9,347 nucleotides of DNA, taken from contig DPKV01000257.1 of assembly GCA_003542325.1 (NCBI GenBank), forward strand, positions 1-9,347, written 5' to 3'. The notes under the pieces are model-generated. The model had not been told where the DNA came from. It saw nothing but the letters and a program-made list of their open reading frames with translations, and ran no database searches. Below, in pieces: positions 1 to 4,929 of this stretch (within the stretch, counting starts at the first letter, position 1; each line of letters starts with the position of its first letter). Source of the DNA: Anaerolineaceae bacterium. GTDB lineage: Bacteria; Chloroflexota; Anaerolineae; Anaerolineales; Anaerolineaceae. A program made the translations under genes and the position numbers.

Positions 1-185
1 GAGACATTATTCCATCCCGCTTGTCCGAAGGTTTCAGCAAGACTTTTTCCGGGGGGAAGCTCTTTACTGCAAATGCAACACTCGGGAATTGGCAAGGGTC
101 CACTCTTGCCAGGCGTGGGTGTAGCTGCCGGTTGTGAACTGTTTTGGTGAAGTAATGATTTAAGGAAATGCTCGAGGGTTGACAT
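1..185 (-). CDS. Hypothetical protein with Cys zinc motif, N-terminal part only
   Basis: A minus-strand reading frame starts at ATG 185-183 and stays open for 61 codons to the window edge, so the C-terminus is missing. A strong ribosome binding site (GGAGG, five bases before the ATG) supports the start. The visible N-terminus has an amphipathic stretch (MSTLEHFLKSLLHQ), then a low-complexity Ser/Pro/Thr/Gly linker (about residues 16-34). A CCIC motif follows at residues 36-39 (ECCICSKELPPGKSL), which looks like the first knuckle of a zinc ribbon or treble-clef finger; any partner cysteines would lie beyond the edge. The family is not recognised. The gene shares orientation with the five other genes of the left half and has a TATAAT-like element about 155 bases upstream. 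Confidence 0.7.
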   Translation of the reverse strand, partial: MSTLEHFLKSLLHQNSSQPAATPTPGKSGPLPIPECCICSKELPPGKSLAETFGQAGWNNV

Positions 186-342
186 GTCTACCTCCATCTA
201 CGTTACGTCCTGCCATCAATGATAAGGATGCACATTCCGGTGAAACCGACCAGTGATTCCGGATAATCAACTAATTTTAGAAAGACAGATTAAAATAATT
301 CTTGATTATCTTTTCCATGAACTGTCGCCCAAGCTAATAAAT

Positions 343-348
343 ATTATA
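343..348 (-). promoter_or_regulatory. TATAAT-like -10 element upstream of the 1-185 gene
   Basis: On the minus strand this is a perfect TATAAT preceded by TG and followed by ATTT. The 12-base plus-strand string AAATATTATACA (339-350) recurs in the spacers at 2163-2186 and 4155-4178, each time 150-180 bases upstream of a minus-strand gene. No convincing -35 hexamer lies at 16-18 bases. Promoter function is inferred from position and recurrence. Confidence 0.4.
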
Positions 349-438
349 CACCTCGAGAACTTCCATAATTGCTATAAATCGCTGAACCCCACTGTTGAGG
401 AATGATCTGGTGGAGGTGGTTCTGCCAGGTTAACAACA

Positions 439-464
439 TCGAGATGTTGCATGCCACATCTCGA
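439..464. repeat. Near-perfect 26-bp palindrome (candidate operator or cruciform)
   Basis: The arms TCGAGATGT (439-447) and ACATCTCGA (456-464) are exact inverse complements. They enclose GCATGC (449-454), itself a palindrome, so the element is symmetric except for the single pair 448/455. No T-run follows on either strand, so it does not look like an intrinsic terminator. It lies between the 1-185 gene and a decayed region. A dimeric regulator site is a possible role. Confidence 0.6.
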
Positions 465-534
465 CGGTCAATTTGAAGGTAAATCCCTAACCCCCCAAAA
501 AATTCAAGGTGCTTTTCCAGATATTATTCTCAGT

Positions 535-651
535 TTAGGAGGTGGCACCCTTGTTTGTGAGGATCGTGAAGGGGGCGTAACCCAACCAGAACGAGGCGTT
601 AAGGAGGATGAGGAGGGTGGTGGGAGTTATGGATTTGGGCCGTTTAGACAT
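535..651 (-). pseudogene. Possible remnant of a small membrane protein gene
   Basis: The minus strand from ATG 651 encodes 38 residues before a stop: a basic start (MSKRPKSITPTT), then a hydrophobic segment LLILLNASFWLGYAPFTIL. This start resembles short membrane proteins whose N-termini read K-R-P-x-S-I-T followed by a Leu-rich helix. No ribosome binding site precedes it. After the stop the same frame continues with a further short hydrophobic-looking piece (IWKSTLNFLGG) before another stop, as expected of a decayed gene. The plus-strand frame over the same bases (451-666) has no clear coding character. This could still be chance; the evidence is the residue pattern only. The rest of the spacer 186-748 holds the TATAAT-like element and the palindrome, and nothing else I can support. 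Confidence 0.3.
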
Positions 652-748
652 TGGATTATCGTTTGAAAGGGATGAAAATTAATAGTTTATATTAAACATC
701 TTTTTATCAGAAAATTGAGTCGCACAGATTGAGATTATCATATTTAAA

Positions 749-1189
749 CTAGAACCACTTTTTCAAAAGATTTAGACCATCCTCAGTTATTGTGAAACGA
801 GCTGTTGCATCTTCTTGGTTTCCATATCCCATTTGCTGCTCTTGTTTTTCCATGTACCCTAACTGAACTAGATGATAGAGAAGGAAAGGCATCGCAACAA
901 CACCGAAGCCATTTCTTTTTGCAATCTTCATAGCATTTAAACCATATTGAGTTATGGTTTTTTGTATCAAGTGGCGTTTTCGGTTTTCTATTATTTTTTG
1001 AGTTAATCCTTTTTTCTGGTGAAATTGATTGTGGCAGTTATGACACAGGATGATTGTATTGTCATACACATTGTTGGAATGGCTCCCATCAATGTGATGA
1101 ATTGTGAGTAAATTAGTTCCTTTAATTCCACAAATAGCACAGGAATCATCTGTTTCAACGTACAACCAATCATCTAGGCTCATTTTCAC
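749..1189 (-). CDS. HNH endonuclease-domain protein with winged-helix-like tail
   Basis: This 146-residue protein has a complete HNH/treble-clef core: C17-x2-C20, then T-I-H31-H32-I-D-G at the catalytic beta-hairpin, N40, C49-x2-C52 and H57. The zinc-binding cysteine pairs and the His/Asn/His set are all present, so metal-dependent nicking or cleavage of DNA is plausible. Residues about 84-146 look like a winged helix (a Leu/Tyr-rich helix, then F-T-I-T-E-D-G-L-N-L-L-K-K), which would give DNA binding. The start is supported by GGAGG six bases before the ATG. The gene is markedly AT-rich compared with the right half of the window, suggesting recent acquisition. No methyltransferase or phage genes adjoin it, so a restriction or homing role cannot be assigned. 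It stands alone, with no neighbour closer than about 140 bp. Confidence 0.85.
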   Translation of the reverse strand: MKMSLDDWLYVETDDSCAICGIKGTNLLTIHHIDGSHSNNVYDNTIILCHNCHNQFHQKKGLTQKIIENRKRHLIQKTITQYGLNAMKIAKRNGFGVVAMPFLLYHLVQLGYMEKQEQQMGYGNQEDATARFTITEDGLNLLKKWF

Positions 1190-1328
1190 CCTCCAATTAT
1201 CAAATAATAATATATTTGGTGCTTATCTATTTTTTATCATTTACAAATTAGGAGTCTATTTTGGATCGAATTAGATAGATTTGGACTTTAAAAGAAGGAT
1301 TTCACTTCAAACAGAGAGTGGTTTCCTT

Positions 1329-2027
1329 TTATACTTTTACAGGTTTGACTTCACGGCAACTCGGATAATTCTTGCACCCATAAAACTGTTTTCCCTTATG
1401 ATCCCCCCGCGTCACTGTTCTCAGGACCATCGGAATACCGCACTTGGGGCAAATCGGAACGGCGCTGACGGGATTGCCACTTTCCGTTTGCGGCTGAACC
1501 TGTGGCTGTGGTTGTGTCGGTGACGGGGCGGTGGAGAGGGTTGCCTTTTCTTTCAGGAAGGGTTGGACCCGGAAGGCGATTTCTCTGGCATCGTACTCTC
1601 GCTGGGCCGGGATGCGCAGCAGCGTCAATCCGGCCGCTTTGCAAACGCTTTCAATAAATTCATCGCGCTCATGTCTACTGTTTCGGTTATGGCTGGAGTC
1701 GTCCAGCTCCACGCCGAAGACTGGCTGCATTGTGACGGAATCGCAAACCAGGAAATCTAAATGCTTTTGTGATATTTTTCCGAAGTAGCTGCGATTTTCA
1801 TTCGGACGAGCCACAAAGAAGATATCTGCCAGTCGCACCTTTGACTGAATGGTTAATTGCGGCCCAACAACAGATGAAAGGACTTTGAAAAATGAGAATT
1901 CTGCCGGAGAAAGAAAATCATCCCGCAGACGATACGGAAGTTCCTCCGATGTTGTTTCTTCCTGAGAGCGGTTCAAAAAGGGGAATAGGATGCTCAGACA
2001 ACCCGGTTTTTCATTTGCTTCTGTCAT
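1329..2027 (-). CDS. DUF2726 domain protein with C-terminal C4 zinc finger
   Basis: A 232-residue protein. Residues about 38-155 match the DUF2726 pattern: L-S-P-A-E at the start, K-V-R-L-A-D, H90-L-D91-F, then V-E107-L-D109-D110-S-S-H113 and a final L-L-R-I-P strand. The D91, E107 and D109 acidic residues in strand context resemble a restriction-endonuclease-like (PD-(D/E)XK) fold, so a nuclease activity is possible but unproven. A Pro/Gln/Ser-rich linker (about 161-189) leads to a topoisomerase-type zinc finger, C193-x2-C196 and C218-x5-C224 (YGCKNYPSC), a DNA-binding module. The longer frame from 2102 is rejected: GGGAGGT lies ten bases before the ATG at 2027, and the extra 25 residues have no RBS. 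A TATAAT-like element lies about 150 bases upstream. The combination suggests DNA processing. Confidence 0.85.
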   Translation of the reverse strand: MTEANEKPGCLSILFPFLNRSQEETTSEELPYRLRDDFLSPAEFSFFKVLSSVVGPQLTIQSKVRLADIFFVARPNENRSYFGKISQKHLDFLVCDSVTMQPVFGVELDDSSHNRNSRHERDEFIESVCKAAGLTLLRIPAQREYDAREIAFRVQPFLKEKATLSTAPSPTQPQPQVQPQTESGNPVSAVPICPKCGIPMVLRTVTRGDHKGKQFYGCKNYPSCREVKPVKV

Positions 2028-2159
2028 TTCAAATTTTACCTCCCAAAAAAGTACATTAATTAATCCGGAACGCACACCGTTGAGCGATCCAGGCAACTTC
2101 ATTCAGACAATTCAACTGTAAAACACTGCAATAGATTGAGTCCAGTGTATTGCACTTCC

Positions 2160-2267
2160 TCCCAGACTCGAAAATATTATACATCGTTATCGTTCCCAAC
2201 AGTGTCAATGGCAATAAAAAAACGACCCCTAACCGGAGAGTGGTTCATTATTTCAAAACCTTTTATA
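2160..2267 (-). repeat. Dispersed spacer repeat, copy A (degenerate terminator plus TATAAT)
   Basis: This block aligns nearly collinearly with 4151-4260. The two share a tract of seven A's on the plus strand beside a weak hairpin, then a 24-base segment (2163-2186 against 4155-4178) that differs at one position. In this copy the hairpin before the T-run (minus strand CCACTCT and GGGGTCG) has one mismatched pair. One G-C pair of copy B is replaced here by A-T, as if the stem were conserved. The block sits directly after a short copy of the DUF35 gene tail (2268-2300) and before the DUF2726 gene. Confidence 0.65.
2176..2181 (-). promoter_or_regulatory. TATAAT-like -10 element upstream of the DUF2726 gene
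   Basis: A minus-strand TATAAT preceded by CGATG lies about 150 bases before the DUF2726 start at 2027. A TTGACA also lies upstream, but 21 bases away, which is too far for a standard sigma-70 spacing. The element sits inside the conserved part of spacer repeat copy A. Confidence 0.4.
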
Positions 2268-2300
2268 TTACCCCGCCATCAACGGGTGTAATTTATAATC
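2268..2300 (-). pseudogene. Fragment matching the 3' end of the DUF35 gene
   Basis: The minus strand reads YKLHPLMAG then TAA, compared with YKFRPLMAG then TAA at the true end of the DUF35 gene (4336-4368). The plus-strand string TTACCCCGCCATCAACGGG is the same in both. No longer DUF35 reading frame continues upstream of this fragment, so only the tail survives. Together with the following repeat copy A it looks like a relic of a duplicated gene end with its downstream terminator. The remainder of the spacer up to 2464 carries hairpins described separately. Confidence 0.6.
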
Positions 2301-2368
2301 GTATATTTGACTTGGTTCGTATGGTAGGATTTTGAGTTATTAATCCACTGAAATTGCTCAAGGGCAGC

Positions 2369-2404
2369 GGCGGTGCAACCAAGACTCCCTTGTATTGTAC
2401 CGCC
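2369..2404. repeat. Imperfect hairpin in the spacer after the RING-like gene
   Basis: GGCGGT (2369-2374) and ACCGCC (2399-2404) are exact inverse complements, with an inner CAAG/CTTG pairing. No T-run follows on the minus strand, so terminator function is doubtful. Confidence 0.4.
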
Positions 2405-2412
2405 ATTACATA

Positions 2413-2470
2413 CAAGCCGAGTGTATACCCGAAGCGGTATAGCCGCTGTCGCTTGGGTCCGGGGTTAGGT
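2413..2470 (-). repeat. attC-like nested inverted repeat overlapping a stop codon
   Basis: On the minus strand ACCTAAC (2470-2464) fits the integron R'' pattern RYYYAAC and contains the TAA stop of the upstream gene. Eight bases later comes CAAGC (2455-2451), which pairs with GCTTG (2417-2413). Inside lies a perfect TATACC/GGTATA stem (2436-2441 and 2424-2429). The order R'', eight bases, CAAGC matches the 5' half of known attC sites. However, no GTTRRRY follows at the expected R' place, so it is at best a decayed site. Confidence 0.35.
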
Positions 2471-3196
2471 CGTGTTATCGTGTAAAGTAATAATGTTATC
2501 CCAGCTCGCTTTCCCACAATGAGGACATACCTGTCTAGCATTTTCCATCTTACTCAAAGCTAAGAGGCAGCCCCCACATATATAATGATTGCATGACTTA
2601 CAGACCGAAGCTGTAATTCCGCTTATTCCTGCCAATTCGAACTCATTGTCAAAATGAAAAGCAGAGCCTTTCAACATTAGATAACACATGCGATGGCAGA
2701 AATTACACCAGACCCTTGTGTTTCTGAGTTCAATATTTTCCTCTACCCTTCTTCGAATCTGGCTTTCAGCAGCTTTGACTTTTTCAAGTCTGTCAGAAGG
2801 AAAGATATCTTTGCCCCCCCAGACTTCGTAAGGGTCAGTTGAGCCAAGTTTGATTGTAAGCCCTATTAAAAAGAAATCCTTGAGATCTGCCTTACCCCTC
2901 CACGTAAAGGCTATCAGAGGGCTTTTCAGGTAGAATAGTTCCCGCTTTACCCGAGGTAAAATAAAACCTTCCTCATGATTGCAGTAATCAATCATCACTT
3001 GCGCACCTGCCTGATCAGTGTAACTACTAAACCAAGATGGATCAACAGGATTGAAGATTACGCCACTGTATTCCAAGAGCGACCCATGGTTAAAAATGTC
3101 TCTTGCCACTCCCTGGGCTGCATCCATACCTAAATCTCGATCAAAGAATACATACAGCCAATCGGCTTGAGGGTTTTTAGGAATAGGTAATGACAA
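2465..3196 (-). CDS. Unknown protein with C-terminal RING/FYVE-like zinc cluster, TTG start
   Basis: A 243-residue protein of unrecognised family. The N-terminal about 155 residues form a mixed alpha/beta-looking domain with no known motif. The C-terminus has eight cysteines as four pairs: C164-x2-C167, C199-x2-C202, C207-x2-C210 and C224-x2-C227. The C202 to C207 gap is four and the last pair reads CPHCGKASW. This spacing fits a cross-brace two-zinc cluster of the RING/FYVE type, which usually mediates protein or lipid contacts; which of these applies here is unknown. There is no signal peptide or membrane helix. The start is TTG at 3196, supported by AAGGAG seven bases upstream; no ATG lies nearby in frame. 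The GC content is intermediate and lower than that of its upstream neighbour. The stop codon lies inside an attC-like repeat. Confidence 0.75.
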   Translation of the reverse strand: MSLPIPKNPQADWLYVFFDRDLGMDAAQGVARDIFNHGSLLEYSGVIFNPVDPSWFSSYTDQAGAQVMIDYCNHEEGFILPRVKRELFYLKSPLIAFTWRGKADLKDFFLIGLTIKLGSTDPYEVWGGKDIFPSDRLEKVKAAESQIRRRVEENIELRNTRVWCNFCHRMCYLMLKGSAFHFDNEFELAGISGITASVCKSCNHYICGGCLLALSKMENARQVCPHCGKASWDNIITLHDNTT

Positions 3197-3371
3197 GTGA
3201 AATCTCCTTCAGCCTAGTGGATTGGTTTAGTGGCAGCGGTAGAGTGGGCGGGCGAGACGCCTTCATAGCACCAGAATGTTTGCTAGCAATGCGCCCCGTA
3301 ACCCCAAACCGCAGCCTTGTTCGCTGGAGCCGTTGTTGGGCGTCACGACTCGTACCACCAGATTACCCGTA

Positions 3372-3986
3372 CTAGTCACCGATGCCATCCCAAGTCATCT
3401 CAACGGAGCGTGGGCTGCCCACGTCAGCGAAGACCTGCAACATCAGCTCGCGCCCCCCGCGCCGGTTGAGCTCTTCGCCTACCTTGACAATAGCGATCTC
3501 ACGGACAGCGAAGTCCTCTTTCAGGTAGTGGTACTGGCTCATGTTGGCGCTCTGCCACGCGATCTCGTCCCTCAATCGGGTGACTAGATCTTCCATCGAT
3601 GCGTTCGTCAGGTCAAGGGACTCGAGTTGACGCCGAAGCTCGTCGCGATCGGTTGGCGTGGCCTCCGCAGTCTGTGTTGCTTTTGGCTTCTCGTGGATTC
3701 TTGCCAGCCTACCGTGCTCGACTACAAGAAGGTATCTGCCTTCGGGGAGCTCCCACATGCAGTACATTGTTCCGGAAAGCATCTCAGGCGTCACCTGGGA
3801 TCCTTTGAGCTTCTGATCCGTGCCAGGATTCACGCCAGTTGGCTCTCCGAGCAACGCCACAATGTCGTCAAAGTGCATGCCGACCTGCAATCGATCACCA
3901 GGGTTGCCTACAACGTTCTGCTGAGGTGTTGTATTTTCCTTGCCACGCTGATCACTTTTCCAAAACAGTCTCCGTAAGAAGTTCAT
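3372..3986 (-). CDS. BamE/SmpA-like small protein with C-terminal helical domain
   Basis: A 204-residue protein. Residues about 30-98 read L-Q-V-G-M-H-F-D-D-I-V-A-L-L-G-E-P-T, then a strand W-E-L-P-E-G-R-Y-L-L-V-V-E-H-G-R-L. This is the G-M-x2-x2-V-x2-L-L-G-x-P pattern of BamE/SmpA-type folds. There is no lipoprotein signal or lipobox cysteine, so it is probably cytoplasmic, unlike classical BamE. Residues about 115-204 are mostly helical and end in a distinctive stretch, VGEELNRRGGRELMLQVFADV, with a terminal W-D-G-I-G. I recognise this only as a pattern in uncharacterised proteins. The start has TGGAG eight bases upstream of the ATG. The gene is much more GC-rich than its spacer and the gene downstream of it, suggesting a separate origin. 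No function is assigned. Confidence 0.75.
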   Translation of the reverse strand: MNFLRRLFWKSDQRGKENTTPQQNVVGNPGDRLQVGMHFDDIVALLGEPTGVNPGTDQKLKGSQVTPEMLSGTMYCMWELPEGRYLLVVEHGRLARIHEKPKATQTAEATPTDRDELRRQLESLDLTNASMEDLVTRLRDEIAWQSANMSQYHYLKEDFAVREIAIVKVGEELNRRGGRELMLQVFADVGSPRSVEMTWDGIGD

Positions 3987-4068
3987 TCTGTTTCTCCATT
4001 TTTACTACGAATCACAATGCTTTCAATAAACTCCCTACTATAATTTAAACGAGCTATTGATACGTGAC

Positions 4069-4084
4069 AATTGTTTAGACAATT
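4069..4084. promoter_or_regulatory. AATTGT/ACAATT inverted repeat upstream of the BamE-like gene
   Basis: AATTGT (4069-4074) and ACAATT (4079-4084) are exact inverse complements around TTAG, between the TATAAT-like element and the 3986 start. It could be a small operator or mRNA leader hairpin. There is no further support. Confidence 0.3.
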
Positions 4085-4167
4085 AAACGATTTTCAACCA
4101 ATTTAAGTGGAATGTGATGAAATAATGGTCGTTTAGAATCCTTGCTCTACCGCTCAGACTTGAAAAT

Positions 4168-4173
4168 ATTATA
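4168..4173 (-). promoter_or_regulatory. TATAAT-like -10 element upstream of the BamE-like gene
   Basis: A minus-strand TATAAT in the same CGATG context as the element at 2176-2181, about 180 bases before the ATG at 3986. TTGTCA lies 21 bases upstream, mirroring the TTGACA in copy A. Promoter function is inferred. Confidence 0.4.
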
Positions 4174-4207
4174 CATCGATATAGTCCCCAATACTGACAA
4201 CACTAAT

Positions 4208-4235
4208 AAAAAAACCGCCCTCATTTGAAGAGCGG
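4208..4235 (-). terminator. Intrinsic terminator of the DUF35 gene
   Basis: Read on the minus strand: CCGCTCT (4235-4229), a 7-base loop, AGGGCGG (4221-4215), then seven T's (4214-4208). The stem has seven pairs, one of them G-U. It lies about 100 bases after the DUF35 stop codon and just after the duplicated tail, with the geometry of a rho-independent terminator. Confidence 0.8.
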
Positions 4236-4260
4236 CTTCAAGAACTTCAATCTTTTGTGT

Positions 4261-4335
4261 TTACCCCCCCATCAATGGGCGGAACTTATAGCCACCTGTA
4301 CCCTTTTGGGTATAGACCAGCATTATTCCTCTATC
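4261..4335 (-). repeat. In-frame tandem copy of the DUF35 gene 3' end
   Basis: Immediately after the TAA at 4338-4336 the minus strand continues in the same frame as DRGIMLVYTQKGTGGYKFRP then LMGG and TAA. The true C-terminus reads ERGILVYGYKFRPLMAG then TAA, from unit 4336-4392. The 75-base copy thus repeats the last 57 bases of the gene plus a small insertion (TQKGTG). The strings GCTGGTCTAT (copy) and ACTGGTCTAT (gene), and GGCTATAAGTTCCGCCC in both, show it is a DNA duplication. It is untranslated unless the stop is read through. Confidence 0.8.
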
Positions 4336-4737
4336 TTACCCCGCCATCAACGGGCGGAACTTATAGCCATAGACCAGTATCCCGCGCTCATCACCGTCGG
4401 AGCGGAGCTTGCGGGTGACCATCTCGACCGGCATCCCGATCTCGACCTTCTCGTCGCCGAGGTCGGTCAGTTGGGCGGTCACGACGGGGCCTTCCGCCAG
4501 CTTGACCAGGGCGACCGTGTAAGGGGCCTGGGCTTCAAATCCGGCGGGGGCGCTACTCATACGGGTGAAGGAATAGACTTCGCCTTTGCCGCTGAAGGCA
4601 TAGGCGGTCTTCGCTTCTCCGCCGCATTCCGGGCAGACGTCCCGGGGCGGGAAGATCTTGGCATCGCAGTGAGGGCAGACTTCGCCCACAAGGGCGTACC
4701 GCTGTTTTCTTAATCGCCAGTGGCGTGGAACTTCCAT
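4336..4737 (-). CDS. Zn-ribbon/OB-fold protein (DUF35 family), orphan
   Basis: A 133-residue protein, the usual size for the family. The N-terminal rubredoxin-like zinc ribbon has C21-x2-C24 and C35-x2-C38 (CPHC and CPEC), preceded by the typical W-R-x-R-x-x-R-Y region. Residues about 48-120 form the OB fold (G-E-V-Y-S-F-T-R, then P-Y-T-V-A-L-V-K-L-A-E-G-P, then I-G-M-P-V-E). Family members act as partners of thiolases, HMG-CoA-synthase-like enzymes or acyl-CoA hydratases, probably binding the CoA substrate or bridging active sites. No such partner is present in this window, which is unusual, so it may serve a partner elsewhere. The start is supported by AGGAG seven bases upstream of the ATG. 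Its 3' end is duplicated downstream and copied at 2268-2300. Confidence 0.9.
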   Translation of the reverse strand: MEVPRHWRLRKQRYALVGEVCPHCDAKIFPPRDVCPECGGEAKTAYAFSGKGEVYSFTRMSSAPAGFEAQAPYTVALVKLAEGPVVTAQLTDLGDEKVEIGMPVEMVTRKLRSDGDERGILVYGYKFRPLMAG

Positions 4738-4800
4738 GTGGTAACTCCTCTAAAACCTGTAATTCATTACTCAGGCTTGCTTTTGTTATTATTACAAACC

Positions 4801-4823
4801 AGAGTCTACTGATAAGTGACTCT
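4801..4823. promoter_or_regulatory. Hairpin in the leader of the DUF35 gene
   Basis: AGAGTC and ACT (4801-4806, 4808-4810) pair with AGT and GACTCT (4815-4817, 4818-4823) around GATA, giving nine pairs with one bulged T. It lies about 65-85 bases upstream of the minus-strand start at 4737 and could be an operator or leader structure. Confidence 0.35.
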
Positions 4824-4833
4824 CAGAAACTAT

Positions 4834-4880
4834 CAGGATGCTGAAATCTTCGATTTGAGGTGAATCCTGAGGCTTTTTTT
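4834..4880 (+). terminator. Plus-strand terminator-like hairpin with T-run
   Basis: CAGGAT (4834-4839) pairs with ATCCTG (4864-4869) and inside it AAATC (4844-4848) pairs with GATTT (4852-4856). AGGC and seven T's (4874-4880) follow. No plus-strand gene precedes it in the window, since the gene to its left is on the other strand. It may block transcription from the left into the operon, or be a relic. Confidence 0.4.
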
Positions 4881-4929
4881 ACCTTATGGATGTTTTTTCG
4901 CCAGGAAAATAATAAACGGTTCTCTCATT

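Larger units (their letters stand above)
4151..4260 (-). repeat. Dispersed spacer repeat, copy B (terminator plus TATAAT)
   Basis: This block is the partner of 2160-2267, in the same orientation. On the minus strand it starts right after the duplicated DUF35 tail, passes through an intact terminator hairpin, and ends with the 24-base segment (4155-4178) that is 23/24 identical to copy A. Copies A and B bracket the RING-like and BamE-like genes, so the roughly 1.9-kb segment between them is flanked by direct repeats. The rest of the spacer 3987-4150 holds only the small inverted repeat at 4069-4084. Confidence 0.7.

Noticed and set aside
451..666. Plus-strand frame of 71 residues
   Set aside because: No ribosome binding site; Gly/Glu-rich low-complexity product; its start lies inside the palindrome; the minus strand gives the more protein-like reading.
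2028..2102. Longer start for the DUF2726 protein at 2102
   Set aside because: No ribosome binding site at 2102, while GGGAGGT precedes the ATG at 2027; the extra residues do not resemble the family.
2150..2335. Plus-strand frame of 61 residues
   Set aside because: It lies wholly in the spacer repeat and the DUF35 tail fragment on the opposite strand; no coding support.
2293..2541. Minus-strand frame of 82 residues overlapping the 3' end of the RING-like gene
   Set aside because: It overlaps the real gene in another frame, runs through spacer hairpins and has no RBS.
3303..3341. Full attC site after the BamE-like gene
   Set aside because: GCCCAAC and a CAGC/GCTG pair are present, but the distance to the only candidate R' (GTTTGGG) is too short and it does not match GTTRRRY. 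It is noted only as a half-site.
3190..3375. Plus-strand frame, and a possible tRNA suggested by AGCGGTAGAG near 3227
   Set aside because: No cloverleaf: the T-arm consensus and acceptor pairing are absent. The frame has no RBS and sits in a spacer.
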